DNA from: Caldimonas manganoxidans ATCC BAA-369
GTDB lineage: Bacteria > Pseudomonadota > Gammaproteobacteria > Burkholderiales > Burkholderiaceae_C
Length of the DNA: 64,000 nt
Assembly (NCBI RefSeq): GCF_000381125.1
Contig: NZ_KB905938.1
Location: forward strand, 41,463-105,462
Reading direction: 5' to 3'
Within the stretch, counting starts at the first letter, position 1, and every line of letters starts with the position of its first letter. Position numbers and translations under genes: made by a program. Below, in pieces: positions 41,867 through 50,527 of this stretch. The notes under the pieces were generated by a model, which saw only the letters and a program-made list of their open reading frames with translations, was not told the DNA's origin and ran no database searches.

Positions 41867-42985
41867 ATGAGTGACGTGCTTCGCAATGCCCGCCGTATCG
41901 TCGTGAAGGTGGGCTCCAGTCTGGTGACCAACGAGGGCCGTGGCCTGGATGCCCAGGCCATCGGGAACTGGTGCCGCCAGATGGCGGCCTTGGCCCGTGA
42001 AGGTCGCGAGCTGATCATGGTGTCCAGCGGCGCGATCGCCGAAGGCATGAAGCGACTGGGTTGGACCCGACGTCCGACCGAGCTGCACCAACTCCAAGCT
42101 GCCGCCGCGGTGGGGCAGATGGGCCTGGCCCACATTTACGAGACCGAATTGCGCGCCCAAGGCCTGGGCAGCGCTCAGGTGCTGCTGACCCACGCCGACC
42201 TGGCCGACCGTGAGCGTTACCTCAATGCCCGTTCGACCTTGCTGACCCTGTTGTCCTTGAAGGTGATTCCAGTCATCAACGAAAACGACACGGTGGTTAC
42301 CGACGAGATCAAGTTTGGCGACAACGACACGCTGGGGGCGCTGGTGGCCAACTTGGTCGATGCCGATGTGTTGGTGATTTTGACCGACCAGCGTGGCCTG
42401 TACTCGGCCGACCCCCGCAAGGACCCGAACGCCCGCTTCGTGCACGAAGCCCGAGCGGGCGATCCCGAGCTCGAGCGCATGGCTGGCGGGGCGGGTTCCA
42501 GCATCGGCAAAGGAGGCATGATCACCAAGATCCTGGCGGCCAAGCGCGCCGCCGGCAGCGGGGCCTCGACGGTGATCGCCTGGGGCCGTGAGCCCGATGT
42601 GCTGATCCGCCTGGCGCAAGGCGAATCGATCGGCACGCTGCTGGTGGCCGGCACGGCCAAGCTGGCCGCGCGCAAGCAATGGATGGCCGACCATCTTCAA
42701 CTGCGCGGGGCGGTGGTGGTGGACGATGGGGCGGCAGCCAAGCTGCGCGAGGCCGGCAAGAGCCTGTTGCCCATCGGCGTGGTGCAAGTGACGGGAGAGT
42801 TCGATCGTGGTGACGTGATCGCCGTGCGTGACGCCCAAGGCCGTGAGATCGCGCGGGGCATCTCCAACTACGACAGCACCCAGGCTCGGCTCATCGCTCG
42901 CAAACCGTCCAGCGAGATCGAGCGCTTGCTCGGCTGCCCCGGCGAATCCGAACTCATCCATCGGGACAACCTGGTGCTCGTGTAA
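41867..42985 (+). CDS. proB: Glutamate 5-kinase
   Basis: ProB phosphorylates glutamate to gamma-glutamyl phosphate, the first and proline-inhibited step of proline synthesis. The 372-residue protein has an amino-acid-kinase domain ([73 protein letters not shown]) and a C-terminal PUA domain (about 280-365; [35 protein letters not shown]). The last codons and the stop lie inside the first hairpin of the tandem array that follows. Confidence 0.97.
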   Translation: MSDVLRNARRIVVKVGSSLVTNEGRGLDAQAIGNWCRQMAALAREGRELIMVSSGAIAEGMKRLGWTRRPTELHQLQAAAAVGQMGLAHIYETELRAQGLGSAQVLLTHADLADRERYLNARSTLLTLLSLKVIPVINENDTVVTDEIKFGDNDTLGALVANLVDADVLVILTDQRGLYSADPRKDPNARFVHEARAGDPELERMAGGAGSSIGKGGMITKILAAKRAAGSGASTVIAWGREPDVLIRLAQGESIGTLLVAGTAKLAARKQWMADHLQLRGAVVVDDGAAAKLREAGKSLLPIGVVQVTGEFDRGDVIAVRDAQGREIARGISNYDSTQARLIARKPSSEIERLLGCPGESELIHRDNLVLV

Positions 42986-42995
42986 CGAGCACCAG
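42971..42995 (+). repeat. 11-bp stem hairpin containing the proB stop codon in its loop region
   Basis: CTGGTGCTCGT (42971-42981) pairs perfectly with ACGAGCACCAG (42985-42995) around GTA. The proB stop codon TAA is formed by the last two loop bases plus the first base of the right arm. This stem may end transcription or protect the 3' end; no T-tail follows. Confidence 0.8.
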
Positions 42996-43370
42996 GTTGC
43001 GGCGCCGGCTCATATCGCGTAGCGATGTGAAGGCGCGTAGCGCCGGGCCGGCGCCACAAAGTCCGCTCGTGTAACGAGCACCAGGTTGCGGCGCCGGCTC
43101 ATATCGCGTAGCGATGTGAAGGCGCGTAGCGCCGGGCCGGCGCCACAAAGTCCGCTCGTGTAACGAGCACCAGGTTGCGGCGCCGGCTCATATCGCGTAG
43201 CGATGTGAAGGCGCGTAGCGCCGGGCCGGCGCCACAAAGTCCGCTCGTGGAGCGAGCGCCAGGTTGCGGCGACGGCTCACATCGCGCAGCGATGTGAAGG
43301 CGCGTAGCGCCGGGCCGGCGCCACAAAGTCCGCTCGTGTAACGAGCGCCGGGCCGGCGCCACAAAGTCCG
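42977..43370. repeat. Tandem array of 89-bp triple-hairpin units
   Basis: Four complete 89-bp units begin at 42977, 43066, 43155 and 43244. A fifth at 43333 is cut to 38 bp by an internal 51-bp deletion, and a degenerate start of a sixth follows at 43371. Units 1-3 are identical; unit 4 has six substitutions. Each full unit has three small hairpins with a three-base GTA (or GCA/GGA) loop: CTCGT-GTA-ACGAG, TCATATCGC-GTA-GCGATGTGA and GGCGC-GTA-GCGCC. An outer GGCGCCGGC/GCCGGCGCC inverted repeat encloses the last two. The array fills the 415-bp gap between the convergent proB and rppH genes and holds no gene. Confidence 0.95.
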
Positions 43371-43400
43371 CTCGCGTGGAGTGAGCGCGGGCTCGCAGGT

Positions 43401-43988
43401 TCAGCTTTCGCCGGTGCCGGGAGGCTCGACCAGCGGGACGGCAGGGGCCGTGCGCGGCTCTTCGCGGGGTTGCGGTCGCAGCCCGGCTCGCAGATAGCGG
43501 TTGTGTTGATGGGGCAAGCGCGGCAAATAGCGGGCCAGCTCGGTCAACGCCATCTGGTAGACGCCGCGCTTGAACTCGATCACCGCATCCAGCGGCACCC
43601 AGTAATCGTTCCAGCGCCAAGCGTCGAACTCGGGATGGTCGGTGGCACGCAGGTTCATGTCGCTGTCGCGCCCCAGCAGCTGCAGCAGGAACCAAATCTG
43701 CTTCTGCCCTTTGTAGTGACCGCGAGCATCGCGGCGGATGTAGTGTTCAGGCACTTCGTAGCGCAGCCAATCGCGGGTGCGCGCGACGATGCGCACGTGT
43801 TCGGGACGCAGCCCCACTTCCTCATGGAGCTCTCGGTACATCGCCTGCTCGGGGTTCTCGCCATGTTTGATGCCCCCCTGGGGAAACTGCCACGAATGGG
43901 TGCGGATGCGTTTACCCCAGAACACCTGGTTCTTGTGGTTGAGCAGGATGATGCCGACGTTGGGCCGGAAGCCGTCACGGTCGAGCAT
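43401..43988 (-). CDS. rppH: RNA pyrophosphohydrolase
   Basis: RppH removes pyrophosphate from 5'-triphosphate mRNA ends and so starts RNase E-dependent decay. The 195-residue protein begins [17 protein letters not shown] and has the Nudix box starting [20 protein letters not shown]. It then shows [12 protein letters not shown] and [12 protein letters not shown], all family features. The C-terminal 35 residues ([17 protein letters not shown]) are Pro-rich and probably disordered. It is divergent from proS, with a 131-bp spacer. Confidence 0.96.
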   Translation of the reverse strand: MLDRDGFRPNVGIILLNHKNQVFWGKRIRTHSWQFPQGGIKHGENPEQAMYRELHEEVGLRPEHVRIVARTRDWLRYEVPEHYIRRDARGHYKGQKQIWFLLQLLGRDSDMNLRATDHPEFDAWRWNDYWVPLDAVIEFKRGVYQMALTELARYLPRLPHQHNRYLRAGLRPQPREEPRTAPAVPLVEPPGTGES

Positions 43989-44119
43989 AATCGAACCTCG
44001 GATTCTTCAATTGAAATCATTATTGCACCGGCACGCGCGGCTGCCTACCGGGCCGCGCCGAAGGCCCTCATGCGTGAGATCGTTCACGCTTTGGGGCGGC
44101 CTTTTCACCTCTTTTGCCC

Positions 44120-45865
44120 ATGAAAGCCTCCCAGTTTTTCATTTCGACCTTGAAGGAAGCGCCCGCCGATGCGGAGATCGTCAGCCACAAGCTCATGATG
44201 CGTGCCGGCCTGATCAAACGGCTGGGCGCGGGCATCTACAGCTACATGCCGATGGGCCTGCGCAGCATCCGCAAGGTGGAGGCCATCATTCGTGAGGAAA
44301 TGAACCGCTCGGGCGCCATCGAGCTGCTGATGCCGGTGGTGCAGCCGGCCGAGCTGTGGCAGGAGACGGGGCGCTGGGACCAGATGGGCCCGGAGCTGCT
44401 GCGCGTGAAGGATCGGCACGAGCGCGACTTCGTCATCCAGCCCACCTCGGAGGAGGTCATCACTGACATTGCCCGGCAGGAGCTGCGCAGCTACCGACAG
44501 TTGCCGAAAAACTTCTACCACATCCAGACCAAGTTCCGCGACGAGCGCCGGCCTCGCTTTGGCATCATGCGAGGGCGCGAATTCACGATGAAGGACGCCT
44601 ATTCCTTCGACCGCGATCTGGAGTCGGCGCGTCGCAGCTATCAACAGATGTACGACGCCTACGTGCGCATCTTCGAGCGCCTGGGCCTGAAGTTCCGCGC
44701 GGTGGCCGCCGATACCGGTGCCATCGGCGGCGATGCCTCGCACGAGTTCCAGGTGATCGCCGACACCGGCGAGGATGCGATCGTGTACTGCCCGCAGTCC
44801 GATTACGCGGCCAACATCGAGTTGGCCGAAGCCGTGGCGCTGATTGCGCAGCGTGCTGCGCCCACGCAGGCGCTGGCCAAGACGCCCACGCCGGGCAAGA
44901 GCACTTGTGCGCAAGTGGCGGAGTTTTTGGGCCTGGAGCTGTCGCGCACGGTGAAATCGCTGGTGTTGGCCACCGACGAGAAGAACGAAGCCGGGGAGGT
45001 GGTGCGCACCCAGGTGTGGTTGCTGCTGGTGCGTGGCGATCATGACCTCAATGAAGTCAAGGCCGGCAAGATCGAGGGCCTCAAGGCGGGCTTTCGCTTT
45101 GCCACGCCAGCCGAGATCGAGGCGCATTTTGGCTGTCAGCCGGGCTACTTGGGGCCCATCGGCGTGAAGCGGCCGGTCAAGGTGGTGGCCGACCGCACGG
45201 TGGCGAACATGAGCGACTTCGTCTGCGGCGCGAACGATGTCGGCTATCACTACACCGGTGTGAACTGGGGCCGCGACCTGCCCGAGCCCGATGTGGTGGC
45301 CGACATTCGCAACGTGGTCGAGGGAGATCCCTCGCCCGATGGCAAGGGGCGGCTCGCCATCCAGCGTGGCATCGAGGTGGGGCATGTGTTCTTGCTCGGC
45401 ACCAAGTACAGCGCCGCGATGAACGCGACCTACTTGGATGAAAACGGCAAGCCCCAGCTGATGGTGATGGGCTGCTACGGCATTGGCGTGACCCGCATCC
45501 TCGGGGCGGCCATCGAGCAGAACCACGATGAGCGCGGCATCATCTGGCCCGATGCCATGGCGCCCTTCACGGTGGTGCTGTGCCCGATCGGATACGAGCG
45601 CTCGGCCGAAGTGAAGGCCGCTGCCGACCGCTTGCATGACGAATTGGCCGCGCTCGGGGTGGATGTGATGCTCGATGACCGGGGAGAGCGTCCGGGCGCG
45701 ATGTTCGCCGACTGGGAGCTGATCGGCGTGCCGCATCGCGTGGTGCTGTCCGACCGTGGCCTCAAGGAGGGCAAGCTGGAATACCAGGGCCGCCGCGATC
45801 CTCAGGCCACGCCGGTGGCCGCGACCGAGCTGTTGGCCTTCTTGCGCCAGCGGCTGGGGGTATGA
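44120..45865 (+). CDS. proS: Prolyl-tRNA synthetase (bacterial type, with editing domain)
   Basis: ProS charges tRNA-Pro and clears mischarged Ala-tRNA-Pro. The 581-residue class-II enzyme has motif 1 near [20 protein letters not shown], motif 2 around [19 protein letters not shown], and motif 3 in [19 protein letters not shown] YbaK-like editing insert sits at about 225-390. The C-terminal anticodon-binding domain includes [20 protein letters not shown]. The ATG at 44120 is used ([15 protein letters not shown]). It overlaps the next gene as ATGA. With tRNA-Pro nearby at 38.6 kb. Confidence 0.97.
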   Translation: MKASQFFISTLKEAPADAEIVSHKLMMRAGLIKRLGAGIYSYMPMGLRSIRKVEAIIREEMNRSGAIELLMPVVQPAELWQETGRWDQMGPELLRVKDRHERDFVIQPTSEEVITDIARQELRSYRQLPKNFYHIQTKFRDERRPRFGIMRGREFTMKDAYSFDRDLESARRSYQQMYDAYVRIFERLGLKFRAVAADTGAIGGDASHEFQVIADTGEDAIVYCPQSDYAANIELAEAVALIAQRAAPTQALAKTPTPGKSTCAQVAEFLGLELSRTVKSLVLATDEKNEAGEVVRTQVWLLLVRGDHDLNEVKAGKIEGLKAGFRFATPAEIEAHFGCQPGYLGPIGVKRPVKVVADRTVANMSDFVCGANDVGYHYTGVNWGRDLPEPDVVADIRNVVEGDPSPDGKGRLAIQRGIEVGHVFLLGTKYSAAMNATYLDENGKPQLMVMGCYGIGVTRILGAAIEQNHDERGIIWPDAMAPFTVVLCPIGYERSAEVKAAADRLHDELAALGVDVMLDDRGERPGAMFADWELIGVPHRVVLSDRGLKEGKLEYQGRRDPQATPVAATELLAFLRQRLGV

Positions 45866-46551
45866 GGGGCGAGGGAGGCGTTCATTGGTTGCGGCGCCGG
45901 CTGATGCTGGCCGGGGCGGCCGGACTGATCGTGCCTGCCGCGCCGGCGCTGGCCGGTGGTCAGATCGAGGAGCCTTTGGCCGATTCGGTCCGCTCGGCCT
46001 TATCGGCCGCGATCGCCAATCGCGCTGCGCCCGAGCCTGAGTTCCGGGATATCCAGGAGCGCTTGGCGTATTTGCGCTGGCTCGGCGAGATGAGCGACCG
46101 CTTGCGCCGGCACAAGCCGGACCGGACCACGCGCCTGGAGTTCTTGAAGACGCTGTGGTACGAAACCACCCGCGCCGGTTTGGAGCAAGCGCTGGTGCTG
46201 GGCCTCATCCAGGTGGAAAGCGGGTTTCGCAAGTATGCCGTCAGCCCGGTGGGGGCACGGGGCTACATGCAGGTGATGCCGTTTTGGAGCCGACTGATCG
46301 GCGATGGCGATCCGTCCAAGCTCTTTCACATGAAGATCAACCTGCGCTTTGGCTGCGTGATCCTGCGCCACTACCTGGACATCGAAAAGGGCAACCTCTT
46401 CATGGCCTTGGGCCGCTACAACGGCAGCCGTGGCCGGCCGGAGTATCCGAATGCGGTGTTTGCGGCGCGCAAGCATTGGCTGTATGCCCCCTCGATCGAG
46501 TCGCGCAGCGGACGGGATATGCCGCACCCAAGTGGCGGTGGCAGTGGGTGA
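45862..46551 (+). CDS. Soluble-lytic-type transglycosylase (SLT domain), exported
   Basis: This murein lytic transglycosylase cuts the MurNAc-GlcNAc bond of peptidoglycan, leaving a 1,6-anhydro end. The 229-residue protein has an N-terminal signal (about 1-30, with [21 protein letters not shown]) and an SLT domain (about 105-215). The catalytic glutamate is in [19 protein letters not shown]; then come [23 protein letters not shown] and [10 protein letters not shown]. The usual GLMQ reads GYMQ. It is translationally coupled to proS by ATGA. Confidence 0.9.
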   Translation: MRGEGGVHWLRRRLMLAGAAGLIVPAAPALAGGQIEEPLADSVRSALSAAIANRAAPEPEFRDIQERLAYLRWLGEMSDRLRRHKPDRTTRLEFLKTLWYETTRAGLEQALVLGLIQVESGFRKYAVSPVGARGYMQVMPFWSRLIGDGDPSKLFHMKINLRFGCVILRHYLDIEKGNLFMALGRYNGSRGRPEYPNAVFAARKHWLYAPSIESRSGRDMPHPSGGGSG

Positions 46552-46581
46552 GGGCCGTCGGATGCGCTGCCCCGCTGTGGC

Positions 46582-47751
46582 TCATGCGGCCAGCGCCTTC
46601 ATTTGTGCATACAGGTCCGCCTTACCTTCGAATCCGATGCCTGGTAGTTCGGGCAGGGTGACGTAGCCGTTTTCGACGCGAACCCCATCGGGAAAACCTC
46701 CATAAGGCTGAAACAGATCGGGGTAACTTTCATTGCCGCCCAGACCCAATCCCGCAGCGATGGCCAGGCTCATTTGGTGACCGCCGTGAGGGATGCAGCG
46801 TGTGGGGCTCCAGCCGTGCGATTGGAGCATATCGAGCGTGCGCAGGTATTCGACCAAACCATAACTGAGGGCACAATCGAATTGCAACCAATCGCGATCC
46901 GGCCGCATACCACCGTAGCGGATGAGGTTGCGGGCATCTTGCATCGAGAAGAGGTTTTCTCCGGTGGCCAGAGGGCCTTGGTAATGCTGCCCCAGCACCG
47001 CTTGAAGTTGATAGTCCAGCGGATCGCCTGCCTCTTCATACCAAAACAGGCCGTAGTTTTTTAAAGCCTCGGCATACGCAAGTGCTGTTTTCAAATCGAA
47101 TCGGCCATTGGCATCGACGGCCAAATTTTGCCCTGGGCCCAGCAGCTTGAGTACAGCTTCAATGCGTTGGCAATCTTCGGACAAGCTGGCACCACCAATT
47201 TTCATTTTGACCACGGTGTACCCGCGATCGAGGTAGCTGCACATTTCACGGATCAATCCTTCCAAGCCTTGGCCGGGCCAGTAATAGCCCCCAGCTGCAT
47301 AGACAAACACTTTGGGGTTGGCTGGACGGCCCCGGCCATAGCGCTCGGCCAGCAAACGGTGCAAAGGCTTGCCCTCGATTTTTGCCACGGCATCCCAGAC
47401 CGCCATGTCGATCGTGCCCACGGCGACGGATCGTTCACCATGCCCTCCAGGCTTTTCATTGCGCATCATCGTGTCCCAGATGCGGTGAGGGCAAAGATTG
47501 TCTCGCTCAGGGTCGAGTAGGCTGTTCGGATCGGCTTCGAGCAGTCTGGGAATGAATCGCTCGCGCATCAATGCGCCTTGCCCATAACGACCATTGGAGT
47601 TGAATCCGTAGCCGATGACCGGTTTGCCGTCACGCACGACATCGGTGACCACAGCCACCAAGCTGAGCGTCATTTTGCTGAAGTCGATGTAGGCATTGCG
47701 GATGTTTGATGCAATGGGGCGGGTGGATTCCCGAATGTCAACGATTTTCAT
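46582..47751 (-). CDS. tarD: D(-)-tartrate dehydratase (enolase superfamily)
   Basis: It dehydrates D-tartrate to oxaloacetate. The 389-residue protein is collinear with the characterised Bradyrhizobium enzyme. It keeps the catalytic lysine K184 in VVKMKIGG, Mg ligands D213 (VDANGRF), E239 (FWYEEAGD) and E265 (ATGENLF), and the general-acid histidine H322 in CIPHGGHQMS. The long conserved C-terminal stretch (NESYPDLFQPYGGFPDGVRV) also fits. It is last in the 50.4-46.6 kb operon and overlaps the upstream SDR gene by 4 bp. Base composition is visibly lower in GC than that of neighbours, suggesting acquisition. Confidence 0.94.
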   Translation of the reverse strand: MKIVDIRESTRPIASNIRNAYIDFSKMTLSLVAVVTDVVRDGKPVIGYGFNSNGRYGQGALMRERFIPRLLEADPNSLLDPERDNLCPHRIWDTMMRNEKPGGHGERSVAVGTIDMAVWDAVAKIEGKPLHRLLAERYGRGRPANPKVFVYAAGGYYWPGQGLEGLIREMCSYLDRGYTVVKMKIGGASLSEDCQRIEAVLKLLGPGQNLAVDANGRFDLKTALAYAEALKNYGLFWYEEAGDPLDYQLQAVLGQHYQGPLATGENLFSMQDARNLIRYGGMRPDRDWLQFDCALSYGLVEYLRTLDMLQSHGWSPTRCIPHGGHQMSLAIAAGLGLGGNESYPDLFQPYGGFPDGVRVENGYVTLPELPGIGFEGKADLYAQMKALAA

Positions 47752-48476
47752 AATGCGGGTCGAGGATGAGATGGAAGAGACGCGCCGCCGCAGATAATGA
47801 TGTCTTGGCCAGTGATGGCTGCAGCAGCGTCGGACAAGAGAAAACCGACGAGGGCTGCTACTTCAGCAGGTTGGATCAGTCGCCCGATGGGGGGCAGTGC
47901 GGGTGGGGAGGAAGTTCGTGCGGGATCACGGAGCATGCCGGTGTCTGTGGCGGCTGGAGACACGACATTGACCGTCACGCCTTGGGTCACGACTTCGGCG
48001 GCCCAACTGCGCGCCAACGCGACCAGGGCGGCCTTGCTAGCGGCATACAAGCTCCGGGCTGGCATGCCTTGGGATACGCGGCTGCCGATGAGCACCATAC
48101 GTCCTCGGCCGACTTGGGCCATGCGCGGCAGAAGAAGGTTAGCCAGTTGCGTGGCGGCTTGAACGTGCAGTTGCCACAACTGCCGGGCCGCGTCTGTGTC
48201 GAGTTGTCCCAGTAATCCAGTGCGCAGCATCCCAGCGGCGTGGATCAGCGCAAACGGTGCTGGCTCGTGGCGCCAGGGCTGAAGCGCCGCCTCCAGTGCT
48301 GCTGCATCGGTCAGGTCGACGATGCGGTGGCTGTAGGCGTCATGCTGGATGGTTGCAGGTCGAACATCGAACCCGAACACGAACCAGCCCTTTTCGACCA
48401 GCCATTGCGCGATGGCTTGGCCAATGCCAGAGCTGCTGCCAGTGACCAAGGCCACAGGGCCGGTGTTATTGAGCAC
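47748..48476 (-). CDS. Short-chain dehydrogenase/reductase
   Basis: This 242-residue classical SDR has the cofactor motif VALVTGSSSGIGQAIA, the NAG-like LIHAAGML, catalytic Ser in MVLIGSRVSQG, and YxxxK in SLYAASKAALVAL. The D at DVRPATIQ in the second beta-strand suggests NAD(H) preference. A GTG at 48476 with an AGGGAAC ribosome site is the best start. Its substrate is unknown, but position in the tartrate operon suggests an oxidation or reduction of a sugar-acid intermediate. Overlaps the binding-protein gene upstream by 11 bp and tarD downstream by 4 bp. Confidence 0.88.
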   Translation of the reverse strand: MLNNTGPVALVTGSSSGIGQAIAQWLVEKGWFVFGFDVRPATIQHDAYSHRIVDLTDAAALEAALQPWRHEPAPFALIHAAGMLRTGLLGQLDTDAARQLWQLHVQAATQLANLLLPRMAQVGRGRMVLIGSRVSQGMPARSLYAASKAALVALARSWAAEVVTQGVTVNVVSPAATDTGMLRDPARTSSPPALPPIGRLIQPAEVAALVGFLLSDAAAAITGQDIIICGGASLPSHPRPAL

Positions 48477-49449
48477 GGATGTTCCCTTCGGAAATGAGTT
48501 TTTGGCTCTTGGCCATGTCCGATCGCTGGAATCGGGCCATGTCATCGACAGTGCCACCACCGACGATCAACCCCTGCGCCTCGAGCTTGTCTTTAAGATC
48601 TCCTTGGAGGGCTTTGTTGACCTCGGCATTGAGTTTGTTCACGACCTCAGTGGGGGTGCCGGCCGGAGCCCACAGCCCGTACCAGCTGTAAAACTCGTAG
48701 CCCGGGATGGTTTCTGCGACGGTGGGCAGTTCCGGCAGATTGGGGAGGCGGTTCTTGGATGTGATAGCCAGGATGCGCAGCCGTCCCGACTTGTAGAAGC
48801 TCATGGCCCCCAGCAGAGGATCGATGAAGCCTTCAATCTGTCCCCCTACCAATTCTTGCATGGCTGGAGCCGTGCCTTTGTATGGAACGATGCTCAAGTT
48901 GATGTTGGCGGTTTTCTTGAGCAGTTCGGTGGCCAGGTGACCTGCCGAACCGGTAGATCCAATGGCGAAGTTCAGCTGACCGGGATGGGCTTTGGCATGT
49001 GCAATCAGCCCTGCCAAGTCTTTCACCGGCAGTCCGTTCGTCACGGATACGGCCAGTGGGGCTTGGGCCACCAGGGCGATCGGTACGAAGTCTTTCTGAA
49101 CGTCGTAAGGCGCCTTGGCCACCATGGGGCCAGTGACAAAGGTGCTGGCGTTGAACAGTAACGTGTATCCGTCGGCGGGGGCTTTGGCCACAGCGTCAGC
49201 GCCGACGAACCCATTGCCGCCAGCCCGGTTTTCGACAATGAATGTTTGGCCCATCGACTCTCCCAGTTTCTGCGCAAGCGCCCGCCCCACGAAGTCCAGG
49301 GTGCCGCCAGGAGGGAAGGGGATGATCATCTTCACCACTTTGTGGGGGTAGGGTTGGGAGTGGGCTACATTGGGCAGCACCGCAGTGACAGCGACTGTCG
49401 TTGCGATGATCGTGCGCACGCTGTGGTGCAAAAAGGTCCGTCGTGTCAT
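48466..49449 (-). CDS. Tripartite tricarboxylate transporter (Bug-type) substrate-binding protein
   Basis: Bug/TctC proteins capture small carboxylates in the periplasm for TctAB permeases. The 327-residue protein has a signal peptide (MTRRTFLHHSVRTIIATTVAV...; arginine pair suggests possible Tat use) and the Bug core: VKMIIPFPPGGTLDFVGR, FIVENRAGGNGFVGADAVA, FAIGSTGSAGHLATEL, and VPYKGTAPAMQELVGGQI. The second ATG (49449) is chosen because AAAAGGAG lies eight bases upstream of it, only two from the first. No TctA/TctB genes are in the window. In this operon the likely ligand is tartrate or a related hydroxy acid. Confidence 0.92.
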   Translation of the reverse strand: MTRRTFLHHSVRTIIATTVAVTAVLPNVAHSQPYPHKVVKMIIPFPPGGTLDFVGRALAQKLGESMGQTFIVENRAGGNGFVGADAVAKAPADGYTLLFNASTFVTGPMVAKAPYDVQKDFVPIALVAQAPLAVSVTNGLPVKDLAGLIAHAKAHPGQLNFAIGSTGSAGHLATELLKKTANINLSIVPYKGTAPAMQELVGGQIEGFIDPLLGAMSFYKSGRLRILAITSKNRLPNLPELPTVAETIPGYEFYSWYGLWAPAGTPTEVVNKLNAEVNKALQGDLKDKLEAQGLIVGGGTVDDMARFQRSDMAKSQKLISEGNIRAQ

Positions 49450-49493
49450 GGGCATGTCTCCTTTTGAATCATTGGTGTGGACCAAGGGGAACT

Positions 49494-50426
49494 TCAGCGT
49501 TTGAGCAAGCCGGCTTGCGCCAGGGCTGCGCGCAAGGCGTGTATTTCTGCTTCGTCAGGGGCCTCGGTGGGAGGACGTACGCGAGGGTTGTCGAGGATGC
49601 CAGCGAGCCACATGCCGGCTTTCATTCGTGCGTGGGCCTCACCAGTGGGCTCCCCCATGCCGTAAACCGCGTCCTTCAATGGGTTGATGACCGCTTGGAT
49701 TTGCATCGCGCGCCGCAGGTCGCCAGCTTGAACAGCGGACCAAAGATCCGCGATCAAGCTCGGAATGAATGTCGCAAAGCCCACCAATGCGCCATCCACG
49801 CCTTGCACCATGCTGGCCAACAGATACTCGTCATGGCAGGTGAGGATGGCTTTGGTCGGAGCGACCGCCCGAATGGCGGCAATGTCGGCCGCGTATTTGT
49901 TCATGTCGCGCTGGCCCACTTTGAAGGCCTGGACCGCGGGATGACGCGCCAGCTCGGCCATGACTTCGGTGGTGTAAGAGGCTCGCGTCCAGGCGGGGTA
50001 GACGTGCGCCACTAGGTCGAGCCCTGTTTCGGCAACGGCGTCGAAATACTGACGCACGTGCTTGGGCCGGTATCCAAAACGAAGCCAATGGTGTGGGGGC
50101 ATCACGTCCAAAGCGGCAGCACCGGCTTGGCGGGCCATGCGTGCGTGACGTTTGGCGTCTTCGATGCCCTCGCAGACGATGGAGCTGATGACGGGCAACT
50201 GCCCTGCGAGCTCGCTAGCCACGATTTGCGTGACCTGTGCCCGCTCTTCGGGCAAAAGCGCGAAGCATTCCCCGGTATGACCATTGGTCATGACGGCGAC
50301 CACGCCGGGCTGCTGGGCGAGCCAGCGCGCTAAGCGGCGCAGCGCTGGCTCGTCGATACGGTCGTCGTCGGTGAATGGGCAGGCAATCGCGGGAATGATG
50401 CCTCGGTAGTTCGTAAGTGTCGTCAT
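49494..50426 (-). CDS. DapA-family aldolase/dehydratase
   Basis: DHDPS/NAL superfamily TIM-barrel enzymes form a Schiff base with a keto acid to make or break C-C bonds or to dehydrate sugar acids. The 310-residue protein has the GxxGE-type site NGHTGECFAL and the Schiff-base lysine in VQAFKVGQRDM. The usual tyrosine of the active-site Y is likely in VAHVYPAWT. The ATG at 50426 fits the promoter candidate (-10 at 50467-50472), since an earlier in-frame ATG at 50468 would lie upstream of the transcript start. First gene of the operon. Not a lysine-pathway DapA by context; the substrate is unknown. Confidence 0.85.
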   Translation of the reverse strand: MTTLTNYRGIIPAIACPFTDDDRIDEPALRRLARWLAQQPGVVAVMTNGHTGECFALLPEERAQVTQIVASELAGQLPVISSIVCEGIEDAKRHARMARQAGAAALDVMPPHHWLRFGYRPKHVRQYFDAVAETGLDLVAHVYPAWTRASYTTEVMAELARHPAVQAFKVGQRDMNKYAADIAAIRAVAPTKAILTCHDEYLLASMVQGVDGALVGFATFIPSLIADLWSAVQAGDLRRAMQIQAVINPLKDAVYGMGEPTGEAHARMKAGMWLAGILDNPRVRPPTEAPDEAEIHALRAALAQAGLLKR

Positions 50427-50527
50427 GGAAGGTGCCGTGGGACCAGAAAGTTGTCGAGTGCAAGGCATCTTACTAATCACAAAAATAACTACAATCTGTT
50501 CTAATGGAGTTTCATTTATTCTGAATC
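50427..50527. promoter_or_regulatory. Divergent AT-rich control region of the tartrate operon and its LysR gene
   Basis: On the minus strand TTGTAG (50489-50494) and TAAGAT (50467-50472), 16 bases apart, form a good promoter for the operon. The adjacent AT-rich stretch (about 50470-50525) suits the LysR regulator's binding sites, although no clear T-N11-A repeat can be singled out. Confidence 0.55.

Noticed and set aside
42977..43370. CRISPR array
   Set aside because: The units are directly adjacent with no unique spacers, are 89 bp long, and no cas genes are nearby.
42868..43695. Minus-strand open frames through the tandem array giving repeated Arg/Ala-rich peptides
   Set aside because: The 89-bp period is not a multiple of three, so each unit is read in another frame. 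There is no ribosome site, and the frames exist only because the repeats lack stops.
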